This document shows, piece by piece, positions 54,595 through 63,329 of a DNA stretch of 64,000 nt (positions within the stretch are counted from its first letter, which is position 1; the number at the start of each line of letters is the position of its first letter). The stretch is from Pyxidicoccus trucidator (GTDB lineage Bacteria; Myxococcota; Myxococcia; Myxococcales; Myxococcaceae): contig NZ_JAAIXZ010000005.1 in NCBI RefSeq assembly GCF_010894435.1, forward strand, positions 496,001 to 560,000, in the 5' to 3' direction. A program made the translations under genes and the position numbers. Below the pieces are notes generated by a model, which did not search any database, was not told where the DNA came from, and saw only the letters and a program-made list of their open reading frames with translations.

Positions 54595-56817
54595 ATGAAA
54601 CATACATCGTTCTCGCGGTTGCGAAGTGCAGTGGGTCTCACGCTGGGGTTGCTGTTGTCCGTGGGTTGCGGACATCAGGCCCAGGAGTCCGAATCCGAGG
54701 TCGAAGGCCAGCAGGAGGCAGCGCTCCAGCGCATCAAGCCGAGAGTCCGGGTCGCCGCGGGCAACTATCATTCACTCTTCATCCGCTCGGATGGCACGGT
54801 CTGGGCGTCCGGCTCCAACGTGTACGGCCAGCTCGGCGCGACGGGCTTCTACCGCACGTCGACTCCGGTGCAGGTGCCGGTGTTGACCGGGGCGACCTCG
54901 GTGGCGGTGGGCGACCGCCACTCCGTGGCGCTCCGCTCCGGAGGCACCGTCTGGACCTGGGGCTGGTACGGAGGCGGTCGGCTCGGTGATGGCAGCCAGA
55001 CCTCGCGCACCACGCCGGCCCAGGTGCCCGGGCTCTCGGGCGTGGTCTCCATCGCCGCGGGCGCAAGCCATACCCTCGTGCTGAAGCCCGACGGCACGGT
55101 CTGGGGCTGGGGCAGCAACACCGACAGCCAGCTCGGCAGCACCTACTACGGCAGCTTCGAGACGCCCGTGCAGGTCCAGGGCCTGACGAGCGTCGTGGCC
55201 GTATTCGCCGCCGGAGACAGCTCGTTCGCCATCCGCTCGAATGGAACCCTCTGGGCCTGGGGTGACAACTGGACCGGGCAACTGGGTACCGGCGCCACGA
55301 GCAGCCCGGTCGCGGTCCCCGTGCAGGTCCTGACCGGCGTCGTCGCGGCGGCCTCGGGCGGTGAGCACACCCTGGCCGTCAAGGCCGATGGCACGGTGTG
55401 GTCCTGGGGCGATAACTGGACCGGCGAGCTCGGCGACAACCTCGCGCTCTCCCGCCCCACGCCCGCCCAGGTGCCGGGGCTGAGCGGGGTCGTCGACGTC
55501 ACCGCGGGCGGCAACTTCTCACTGGCCGTCAAATCCAACGGCACGGTGTGGTCCTGGGGTTACAACTTCACGGGCCAGTTGGGGGACGGCACCAAGGTCA
55601 CCCGGTCCACCCCCGCTCAGGTGCCAGGGTTCACGGGGGCCTCGGTCCTCGCCGCGGGCGCGGGCCATGTGCTGGCGCTGCGCACGGATGGAACCCTCTG
55701 GACGTGGGGCGGCAAGGGCGACGGGCAACGCGGGGACGGGGCCACCCTCCAGTACGTGGAGCCCGGGCTCGTGCAGGGAGGACTGACCGGCGCGCTCGCC
55801 GTCGCGGCCGGAGACGCGCACTCCCTGGTGCTCCAGTACGACGGCACGGTCCAGGCATGGGGAGATAACTCCGTTGGACAGCTCGGAGATGGAACCCAGG
55901 TGTGGCGCCTGGCGCCCGTCCCGGTCCAGGGCCTCACGGACGTCACCGCCATTGCCGCGAGCAGTACGAAGTCGCTCGCCCTTCGCTCGGATGGCACGGT
56001 GTGGAGCTGGGGCGGCACGACACTGCCCGCCGACCGGATTGTTCCCACCCAGGTCTCGGGGCTCGGCGTCATCATCGCCATCTCCCTCAGCTCCACCCAC
56101 GCCCTGGCGCTGCGGGATGACGGCACGGTCTGGGCTTGGGGCAGGAACGACCACGGCAGCCTGGGCCATGGCTCGACGGCGGCTTACTCCAACACGCCGG
56201 TCCAGGTCTCCAACCTGAACGGCGTCATGAAGGTCTTCGCCGGGCCCGACACCTCCTACGCCATCCTCTATGACGGGACGGCCTGGGCGTGGGGTAGGAA
56301 CGCCTGGGCCCAGCTGGGCGACGGCACGACCACGACTCGTCGCACGCCGGTCCAGGTCTCGGGGCTGAACGACGTCGTCTCCATCGCGGGAGGCATCAAC
56401 TTCGGCATGGCCGTGCGCGCGGACGGAAGTGGTTGGAGCTGGGGCTCGGACCACACCACGAGCATGGCCACCCTGCAGGCCGTCAACTTCGTTCCGGTCC
56501 GCATGGCGGTCGAAGGGCTCATCGACGTCACGGCCAGCAACAACACGGGCATGGCGGTGACCGCCAACGGGCAGGTGTGGGCGGGCGGCAACCTCGCTTG
56601 GGACCTGGCGAGCAACGGTTCCTGGTACATGAGCAACCTGCCCACCAAGGTCCCCGTCATCACCAGTGGCGTGACGTCCCTCGCCGTGGGCGTCGGGCAC
56701 GCCATGGCCGTCCAGCCGGATGGCACCGTGTGGTCCTGGGGCGACAACCTCTACGGCCAGCTCGGCCGCGGCCAGCCCGACGGCGTCCTCGTCCCGTCTC
56801 CCTCCCTCCTGGATTGA
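54595..56817 (+). CDS. RCC1-repeat lipoprotein
   Basis: A 740-residue exported protein: signal peptide with lipobox SVGC (Cys 24), a Glu/Gln linker, then about a dozen RCC1/BLIP-II-type repeats of about 52 residues, each with SDGTVWAWG, YGQLGDGT and PVQVPGLSGVVAVAAG elements. They fold into two seven-bladed propellers, or one large one, and are common in surface proteins of myxobacteria. ATG 54595 follows GGGGAG. Ligand unknown. Confidence 0.9.
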   Translation: MKHTSFSRLRSAVGLTLGLLLSVGCGHQAQESESEVEGQQEAALQRIKPRVRVAAGNYHSLFIRSDGTVWASGSNVYGQLGATGFYRTSTPVQVPVLTGATSVAVGDRHSVALRSGGTVWTWGWYGGGRLGDGSQTSRTTPAQVPGLSGVVSIAAGASHTLVLKPDGTVWGWGSNTDSQLGSTYYGSFETPVQVQGLTSVVAVFAAGDSSFAIRSNGTLWAWGDNWTGQLGTGATSSPVAVPVQVLTGVVAAASGGEHTLAVKADGTVWSWGDNWTGELGDNLALSRPTPAQVPGLSGVVDVTAGGNFSLAVKSNGTVWSWGYNFTGQLGDGTKVTRSTPAQVPGFTGASVLAAGAGHVLALRTDGTLWTWGGKGDGQRGDGATLQYVEPGLVQGGLTGALAVAAGDAHSLVLQYDGTVQAWGDNSVGQLGDGTQVWRLAPVPVQGLTDVTAIAASSTKSLALRSDGTVWSWGGTTLPADRIVPTQVSGLGVIIAISLSSTHALALRDDGTVWAWGRNDHGSLGHGSTAAYSNTPVQVSNLNGVMKVFAGPDTSYAILYDGTAWAWGRNAWAQLGDGTTTTRRTPVQVSGLNDVVSIAGGINFGMAVRADGSGWSWGSDHTTSMATLQAVNFVPVRMAVEGLIDVTASNNTGMAVTANGQVWAGGNLAWDLASNGSWYMSNLPTKVPVITSGVTSLAVGVGHAMAVQPDGTVWSWGDNLYGQLGRGQPDGVLVPSPSLLD

Positions 56818-56840
56818 GACGCGGCCTGCTCGGATGAACC

Positions 56841-56872
56841 CGGGCCCCGGGATTTTTCACCCCCGGGGCCCG
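56841..56872 (+). terminator. GC-rich hairpin after the RCC1 gene
   Basis: CGGGCCCCGGG (56841-56851) pairs with CCCGGGGCCCG (56862-56872) over 11 bp; the ATTTTTCACC loop is 10 bases. No U-run follows; it lies 24 bases after the stop. Confidence 0.55.
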
Positions 56873-56977
56873 CAACCCAGATATCCGGTTTTACTCAGGA
56901 TTTTCCCGGATGACGGCCTGAGCCCGGGAATGACTTCCAAGAGTAGACAGCCAACAGGCCCAGGCTCCTGCCATGCG

Positions 56978-57991
56978 CTAGAAGCTCGTGAAATCAATCT
57001 GCAGGACGGGTGTGTCCGCTTCGATGTCGCGCCGGAACCGCCCCCACCGGTCGAGCGTGCTCTCGTCGAGCACGGCCGGGTCGCGATACTGGTGGAACAG
57101 CGCGTAATTCATCGAGCGCTGGAGCGCGAGCAGGTCCGGCACGGCCGCGAGCCACTCGCGATCCATCCGTCGGAGCTCCCGATACCCTTCGAGGAACGGC
57201 CCCAGGAACGCAGCGACCGCTTCGTCGCGCGCCTCTCGAGCCTCGCCTCGCGCGATGTAGAAGAGGAGTACCGCGATGTCCTTGACGAACCACGCGTACT
57301 CGCAGTTGTCGAAGTCGAACGCGGTGATCTTCCCTTCGGCGAAGCAGAAGTTGTGCATGTGGAGATCGGCGTGGATCAGCCCGTAGCTCTCCGGTGTTCG
57401 CGGTAGCTGGTTCAATCGCGCGATGATCGCCGCGGTGCGCTCGCGAACGAGCTTCTCCTCGGGAGGCGCGAACCGGTCGATGTCGACCACGTCGTACTCA
57501 TGCCATTCCTGGCGCTTGAGCCTGGGGCTCGAAGGCGCGTAGGTCTGGGCGCGGTTGTGGAGCCGCGCGAACAGCCGGCCCATGTCGCGGAACAGGGGGG
57601 GCTGCCAGTAGCGCTCCTTGAGCGGAGGCGCGTCGTCGAAGACGATGCCCGGCGCGCGCTCGAACGCGGTGGCGACGAAGTAGCTGCCGGGCTCGCGGTC
57701 TTCGATCCGCTCCACGAACTGCCCCGAATCGGAGAGGACCGGCGAGGCGATTGGAATGCGCGCGGCGGCCAGATAGCGAACGAACTCGACCTCACCCAGC
57801 GTGTAGTCGATCGTTCGCCGCGTACTGTGCGAGATGCGCAAGATAAGGCCTTCGCCGTCGTCGTTCTCCGCCTCGTAGACGAAGTTCTCGAAGGCCGCGA
57901 GCTCGGTGAGCTGCTCGGGCGACAGGCCATACCGGCGCGCAGCCTCATCGCGAATCGGTTCGTGGAAGCGGCGGACGAGCTCTGGATGCAT
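56978..57991 (-). CDS. APH-fold small-molecule kinase
   Basis: A 337-residue aminoglycoside-phosphotransferase-fold protein. GLIHADLHMHNFCF holds the catalytic Asp and Asn, and KITAFDFDNCEYAW the metal-binding Asp; FVYEAENDDGEGLILRIS is the nucleotide-binding lobe. Related to SrkA/homoserine-kinase-like enzymes. Last gene of the export operon, 8 bases after the stop of the 582-aa gene. It could phosphorylate an exported metabolite for self-protection; that is inference. Confidence 0.85.
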   Translation of the reverse strand: MHPELVRRFHEPIRDEAARRYGLSPEQLTELAAFENFVYEAENDDGEGLILRISHSTRRTIDYTLGEVEFVRYLAAARIPIASPVLSDSGQFVERIEDREPGSYFVATAFERAPGIVFDDAPPLKERYWQPPLFRDMGRLFARLHNRAQTYAPSSPRLKRQEWHEYDVVDIDRFAPPEEKLVRERTAAIIARLNQLPRTPESYGLIHADLHMHNFCFAEGKITAFDFDNCEYAWFVKDIAVLLFYIARGEAREARDEAVAAFLGPFLEGYRELRRMDREWLAAVPDLLALQRSMNYALFHQYRDPAVLDESTLDRWGRFRRDIEADTPVLQIDFTSF

Positions 57992-57999
57992 CGAACCCT

Positions 58000-59748
58000 C
58001 TAATCCTTCAACGTGAGGCTGCTCTCACCGTAGCCCAGCACGGTCGAGGCAGAGTGGCTGGTGACCGAGACGCCCAGGCCGCGCGCGAGGGTCTCCGCCA
58101 ACGGGGGGCCATTGCGCGGCCGCGTGAACACAGCCAGGTCTGTGCCGGTCAGGGGGTGATCCGGGCGCCGGAGCCGCTGGTTCAGCATCGCTTGCTCGCG
58201 CTCGACGACGCGCAAGCACCGGCGCTCGAGGGCGAACGCGCTGGCAGTGACGCCAGCGAGCTCACCGCAGATGGGCTCCGCCACGACCTTGTCTCCCGGC
58301 AGCCCATGCGCGAAGAGCTCGGCCAGTCGCCGCTGGCTCGTGTCCTGCTCGGCGGGATCCAGCTTCGCCAACTCGTCCAGCGAGGTGCCCTGTGGCGTGC
58401 CGGGGAACGCCTCGCCGATGCGCGCGAACAACCAGCGGCTGAGCTTGATCTCGCGCTGGTATGTCTCGGCGAGTGGGAAATCGTCCCGGAGCAACGGGTA
58501 ACGCGCGACATCGATCGGCGCCTCCACGAACTCTTGCAGCGCGGTGCGCGGGAGGTGTCCGGCGAACGCCGCCCGGAGCCGTTCGTGGAGCAGCCCCTGG
58601 GTCGCGCCGAGGAAGCGGACCACCGCTTCGACGCGCTGCCCGAGCAGGCCGTAATCGATCGCGGCGTCGAGATCGCCGAGGCGCGCCGCGATGTCGGGCT
58701 GGGCCTCAATCGGTGCCGGGGCCGCGCCGGTCAACACCTGCATGTATTCGTTGATCAGCGCCGGCGGCCCGGCGCACACGCCGTGCGGACCATTGAAGAC
58801 CGCGTGACGCTCGGCATAGTCCACGATCGTTTGCACGGTGACGGGCTGCTCGGGGGCGTCGCGCACCAGGTCGTTGGTGACCAGGCGAACTCCGTCGATC
58901 AGCCGGAACATGGCCGCGAGCCCGTTGTCGAGCTCTCCGTTCGGCACCGGCTGGTTGCCCCGCACCATCACGTACCCGACCGACGCGAGCGTGCAGACGA
59001 CCATCATGTGGAGCTCGCCCGCGGTGAGCACGCCCGGGGTCCGGGGCGGCATGCGCGCGAAGAAGGCCTTGCGGAACTGCTCGGTCAGCGAGAGCAGGTC
59101 CGGCCACTGACGTGCCATGGCCTTCATCGCGGTCACGTTCATCGGGAGTTCGTTCTGGTACCGGCTCCCCGCGTAGTGGCACTGCTTGCGCACGGTGGGG
59201 AGATCGAGGAACAAGGTGCGCGGTCCGACGTTGTTCTCGCCCACTTGCCGGCCGTCACCGTCGAGCGCCGGATGCGCCACGCGGTAGACCGGCACGACCA
59301 CCTCGAGGTTCGAGAGCTCCAACGCCCGTCCGTACGCCTGCTCGGTCAGCACGGGGCAACGATTGTCGTGGGCGCTGAACGTGAGCGGCTCACGCCCGGC
59401 TGGCACCTCACCCAACCGCTCAGGGTAGGACACCGCGGTGCGGCCCGTGGGCGCATCCGAGACCCGCCTCAGCACCCGCTGTTCGATCAAGGTTTCGAGC
59501 AGGTCCCGGATCTTGTCCCAGGAATGGGGCGCGCCGTCCGACCACGCCATGGCGTCGGAGGCTTGAAATTGCTCGACCTGGAGCAGCTTCTCGCCCAAGG
59601 GCGCGATGTCCGGCTCGTCGAAGATGAGCTCCACTTCGCCATAGAAGAGGTGCAGGACCTGCTGGCCATTGCCTGCGTCGAGCCGGTCGTGCGTGAGCCG
59701 CTTTCGATTGGGAATGTAGAGCAACTCATCCGCTTGTAGCTGTGCCAT
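58000..59748 (-). CDS. 582-aa protein of unknown family in export operon
   Basis: A soluble 582-residue protein. Residues 25-100 (FYGEVELIFDEPDIAPLGEK then SWDKIRDLLETLIEQRVLRRV) look like a winged-helix, precursor-binding-like domain; the middle has WPDLLSLTEQFRKAFFARMP, and the end a Ser/Thr-rich tail. It has several conserved-looking His and Cys (NRCPVL, RKQCHYAGSRYQ) but no motif I can name. Six bases separate it from the efflux gene upstream, 8 from the kinase downstream. It may be a tailoring or binding protein for the exported compound. Confidence 0.7.
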   Translation of the reverse strand: MAQLQADELLYIPNRKRLTHDRLDAGNGQQVLHLFYGEVELIFDEPDIAPLGEKLLQVEQFQASDAMAWSDGAPHSWDKIRDLLETLIEQRVLRRVSDAPTGRTAVSYPERLGEVPAGREPLTFSAHDNRCPVLTEQAYGRALELSNLEVVVPVYRVAHPALDGDGRQVGENNVGPRTLFLDLPTVRKQCHYAGSRYQNELPMNVTAMKAMARQWPDLLSLTEQFRKAFFARMPPRTPGVLTAGELHMMVVCTLASVGYVMVRGNQPVPNGELDNGLAAMFRLIDGVRLVTNDLVRDAPEQPVTVQTIVDYAERHAVFNGPHGVCAGPPALINEYMQVLTGAAPAPIEAQPDIAARLGDLDAAIDYGLLGQRVEAVVRFLGATQGLLHERLRAAFAGHLPRTALQEFVEAPIDVARYPLLRDDFPLAETYQREIKLSRWLFARIGEAFPGTPQGTSLDELAKLDPAEQDTSQRRLAELFAHGLPGDKVVAEPICGELAGVTASAFALERRCLRVVEREQAMLNQRLRRPDHPLTGTDLAVFTRPRNGPPLAETLARGLGVSVTSHSASTVLGYGESSLTLKD

Positions 59749-59754
59749 GGCTTC

Positions 59755-61221
59755 TCACTCCCGCTGCAGTGTGACGTCGCGCGACCAGGTGCCGCCGAGC
59801 GAACGATAGACCTCGACGCGATGGTTGAGCAGCAGCCGTTGCGCTTGCAGACTCGCGCGCTCGAGCCCGACCAGATTCGTCAGGGCGGAGAGCACCGTCA
59901 GATAGTCCGATTGCCCCTGCTCGAAGAGCCGCCTCGCCTCGTCCAGGAGCTGCCGCCCGAGCTGGACCTGCGCACGCAGGCTGCGCAGGCTCGTCGCCTC
60001 GTTCTCCTCCTGGACCACGGCATCCTGCACCCGTCCGATCGCGGTGTGCAGCGCGAGCTGGTATTGGACCTCGCGACGCTGGAGCTGGATCGGCAGTCGC
60101 ATGTGCTCGGTGAATCGCCTTCCATCGAAAAGGGCCCAGGTCAGGTTCACCCCGACGACGGACTGGCCGAGGACCGGCTCCGAGAGGCCAACCTTCGCGG
60201 CGCCCACGCTGCCCACCACTTGAATCGTCGGAAGCCAGCTCGCCCGGTTCGCGTTGATGCGGTGCCCGACCTCGGCGAGGCGCAGCTCCGCGAGCCGCAT
60301 CTCGGGCGTGTTCACGTTCAGGTCGCCTGGCGTTCCGAGCTGTGGCGGAGGCGGGAGATCGGGAAGCTGTCGCTCCAGTGGAACGATGTCGTCCGCGGGG
60401 CTGGGTACCCGGCCCAGCAGCGCCTTCAGCTCCGAATTCAAGAGCGCGTTCCGGGTGGAGATCAGCGGCACCTGCGATTCGAGGTTCACCAGCAACTGCT
60501 CCTGCTGCAGCACCGCGAGCCGGGGCGTGAGGTGCTGCTCGAACCGCGCTCGAATCAGCCGGAGCAGCTCCTTGTTGTAGTCGATCTGCCGCAGCGTGAG
60601 GTCCCGGAGCGCGCGGGCCTCGAGGATATCGAACCAGACCTGGGTGATCCGCAGCGCGAGGTCCTGGACGCGGGCCTCGGTGAGCTGCCGCTGCTGCTCG
60701 GCGAAGTTCAATCCCGCGCGCCGCTGCGCAGCGAGGTTTCCGAACAGGTCGACCTGGTAGGCCACGCCGAAATCGGCGGTGGCGATGTCGTACTCGACCC
60801 GGGTTGCCGGCGCGGGCGGAACGATGGCGATGACATGATTCAGCCCCGCCGGGTTGAGGATGCCGACCTGGAGCGGGTACCACCAACCTTGCGGCACGTT
60901 GGGGTCAAGCTGGTTCTCGTAGATCAGCTCCCGCACGTCGCGCAGGACCAGGCTGTTGCTGAAGCACTCCTGGATGGCCGTGTCGAGAGCGGGATCGGCG
61001 AACGCCGACCACCAGACTGTGTCCTGGGTGACGCGCTCGGCTGGCTGCGCGGGCACGCCCTCCTTCGACGGCTGCGGGCTTGGAACCCCGCCCCCGGTGC
61101 GCAGATCGACGGCGGTCGAGTAGCTGCTCGGCGCCGGAGGCGGTTTGACGACGACGGGACGGATCACCTCGCAACCGGCGCAGAACGTCGTGAGGAGGGC
61201 GAGCGCAAATCGAAGTCTCAT
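59755..61221 (-). CDS. Outer-membrane efflux lipoprotein (OprM/TolC type)
   Basis: A 488-residue protein with lipobox CAGC (Cys 17) and two tandem OEP domains (about 130-290 and 310-480), long amphipathic helices rich in Leu, Gln and Arg. VWWSAFADPALDTAIQE, then NSLVLRDVREL, matches the N-terminal signature of NodT/OprM lipoproteins. ATG 61221 overlaps the stop of the ABC gene by four bases (ATGA). Forms the outer channel of a type I-like exporter; no membrane-fusion protein gene is visible within the window. Confidence 0.9.
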   Translation of the reverse strand: MRLRFALALLTTFCAGCEVIRPVVVKPPPAPSSYSTAVDLRTGGGVPSPQPSKEGVPAQPAERVTQDTVWWSAFADPALDTAIQECFSNSLVLRDVRELIYENQLDPNVPQGWWYPLQVGILNPAGLNHVIAIVPPAPATRVEYDIATADFGVAYQVDLFGNLAAQRRAGLNFAEQQRQLTEARVQDLALRITQVWFDILEARALRDLTLRQIDYNKELLRLIRARFEQHLTPRLAVLQQEQLLVNLESQVPLISTRNALLNSELKALLGRVPSPADDIVPLERQLPDLPPPPQLGTPGDLNVNTPEMRLAELRLAEVGHRINANRASWLPTIQVVGSVGAAKVGLSEPVLGQSVVGVNLTWALFDGRRFTEHMRLPIQLQRREVQYQLALHTAIGRVQDAVVQEENEATSLRSLRAQVQLGRQLLDEARRLFEQGQSDYLTVLSALTNLVGLERASLQAQRLLLNHRVEVYRSLGGTWSRDVTLQRE

Positions 61222-63329
61222 GGATGGCTGACGACCACGAGGGCTTTGGCGTGGTTGAGGACGCAGCGCTGCGCGACCCGCATGGTCTCGGGATCGAGGG
61301 AGGCGAAGCTCTCGTCGAGGATGACCAGCTCGACCCCCTGCAGCAGCGTGCGCGCGATGTAGAGCCGGCTCTTCTCGCCGTGCGAGAGTTGCCAGCCGGT
61401 CTCGCCTATCATCTCCTCGAGGCCGGCGGGCATCTTGGCGACCAGCTCGTCCAGCCCGAGCTCCTTGCACAGCGCGGCGGCCTTGGTCCGCAGCTCGGGC
61501 GAGGTCGGCCACTCGCGCCCGAGCAGGAGGTTGTACGCGAAGCTGCCGGACAGGACGTGGTTCTCGTGGAACTGCGGCGCGGCGGTGATGCGCTTGCGCC
61601 AGCCCGAGGAGCCGAACGTCGCGCGGTCCAACGCGTGCAGCAGCATCACCCCGCCCTGCGGCGTCCTCATGCCCGTGAGCAGCGACACCAGCGTCGACTT
61701 GCCACCGCCGGATGGGCCCTCCAGCAGGATGCGGTCGCCCTGCGCGATCTGGAACGAGCAGTTCTCGAGCACCGGCCGGGTGCGCGCGTCGTGCCGGAAG
61801 GTCACGCCCCGCGCCTCGATGAGGGCTCCGCCGGCGGCGTCGGTGGGCTTGCCTCCCTCCATTTCGAGAGGGACTTTCGATTCGAGCTCGGGGCGGCCCA
61901 CCGCGAGCAACAAGTCGCGGATCTGCTCGAACGACACCGCCGCCTGGGAGACCTGCTGGAAGAAGACGGCGACCTCGTCGAAGGCTCGCAGCGCGAGCAG
62001 GATGCCGCCCACGGACACCGCCAGCGCGCTGGCATTGGCCGTACTGCTGCTGAACGCCGGCAGCAAGGTCAGCAGGGCGAGCACCAACCAGCCGTCGCGC
62101 AGGAGCGCGGTCAGCTGCATGGTCCGGCGATCCATGACCTTGGAGATCTCGGAGTAGGAGCTCAAGCGGACGTCTTCGCCATCATGCCAGCGCTCGAGTG
62201 GGAGCTGCGCCAGCCGCGTTCGATGACCGAGCATGCGCTCGAGCAGGTCGTGGGTGATCTCGACGCGCGCGCTCGACCACGCCCGCTGGACGCCGTAGTG
62301 GCGGCGCGCGAGGACGAACGCGACCACGACCCACAGGACGAGCACTATCGCCTGGGGCCACCCTCCCGCCCCGAGCACGAGGATGACGCCCGCCAGGACC
62401 AGGTCGACGAGCGACAACACCGCGAGCAGGGCGCCGCCGACCGCGAGCTGCTCGACGACCTCCGCCTCGGCGACGCGGCCGAAATGGCGGCCGATACCGT
62501 CGAGCCGCACCTCGTCGGGGGTCAGCTTGAGGGTTCCCGCGAGGAGCTGCTGCTTCAGCAGCGTTCCGAGCCGGATCGAGAACACGCCCTGCCACCACAC
62601 CTCGAGCATGCGCAGCGGAATCGCGCAGGCAATCACGGCGATCCACCCCAGGAACCAGCCGGTCTCGAGGTGGGCCTGGAGCGCGGCGCGACCGAGCAAC
62701 CAGAACGAGGCAGCCAGCACCAGCGAGAGGAGCGTGTGGCTCACGAGGATGCCGGCGACGAGCGACGGGATGTCGCCGAGCAGCGTCCGCCGACTCGCGG
62801 TGCGTCTGGGGCGCATGATCCAGCCAGTGCGCAGCTGCACCTGGCCGAGCCGCTGCAGCAGCATCTGGGAGCGGGCGTGCTCGCGCGCACGGGGCGACAT
62901 CTCCACGCCGCCGAGCAGCTGGTCCACCTCGGCGACGGTGGCTTCCTGCTCTTCGCGCAGGAGCGCGAGCGCGCTCTTCGTCGAGACCGAAACCGCCGTG
63001 GCGTCGCGCGCGAGCAGGCGCAGCTTCCCGCGCCGCGTCCCCAGCAGCACCAGATAGGACGGGACGCCGTCTCGCCGGACCTGGAGGATGCAGGGCGCGG
63101 CGCGTTCGAGGACGTCGGGCAGCTCGTGGTAGAGCGGCGTGATCGGCTCGAGCTCCACGCCAAGTCGATCTCCGAGCGCGAACATCCAGACCCGGCTCGG
63201 CTCGACGGCCGCCGCGGGCGGAGCGATCTCACCCGCGGCCCTGCCATAGCCTTGCCTCTGCGCCAGTTGCTCCAGCGCGTCGGGCAGTCGCTCGACCGGC
63301 CACAACAAGTCGGAGTGCGAGCGCGTCAT
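61218..63329 (-). CDS. ABC exporter with extended N-terminal domain
   Basis: A 703-residue fused permease/ATPase. Residues 1-150 form an extra soluble domain (LWPVERLPDALEQLAQRQGY, then VPSYLVLLGTRRGKLRLL), reminiscent of a C39 peptidase-like module but without the Cys/His pair. About six membrane helices follow (160-430). The ATPase has Walker A GPSGGGKST, signature LSHGEKSRLYIAR (His replaces Gly in LSGGE) and Walker B LVILDES. ATG 63329 overlaps the previous stop (ATGA). Resembles ABC pairs of NHLM-type peptide export systems. Confidence 0.85.
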   Translation of the reverse strand: MTRSHSDLLWPVERLPDALEQLAQRQGYGRAAGEIAPPAAAVEPSRVWMFALGDRLGVELEPITPLYHELPDVLERAAPCILQVRRDGVPSYLVLLGTRRGKLRLLARDATAVSVSTKSALALLREEQEATVAEVDQLLGGVEMSPRAREHARSQMLLQRLGQVQLRTGWIMRPRRTASRRTLLGDIPSLVAGILVSHTLLSLVLAASFWLLGRAALQAHLETGWFLGWIAVIACAIPLRMLEVWWQGVFSIRLGTLLKQQLLAGTLKLTPDEVRLDGIGRHFGRVAEAEVVEQLAVGGALLAVLSLVDLVLAGVILVLGAGGWPQAIVLVLWVVVAFVLARRHYGVQRAWSSARVEITHDLLERMLGHRTRLAQLPLERWHDGEDVRLSSYSEISKVMDRRTMQLTALLRDGWLVLALLTLLPAFSSSTANASALAVSVGGILLALRAFDEVAVFFQQVSQAAVSFEQIRDLLLAVGRPELESKVPLEMEGGKPTDAAGGALIEARGVTFRHDARTRPVLENCSFQIAQGDRILLEGPSGGGKSTLVSLLTGMRTPQGGVMLLHALDRATFGSSGWRKRITAAPQFHENHVLSGSFAYNLLLGREWPTSPELRTKAAALCKELGLDELVAKMPAGLEEMIGETGWQLSHGEKSRLYIARTLLQGVELVILDESFASLDPETMRVAQRCVLNHAKALVVVSHP

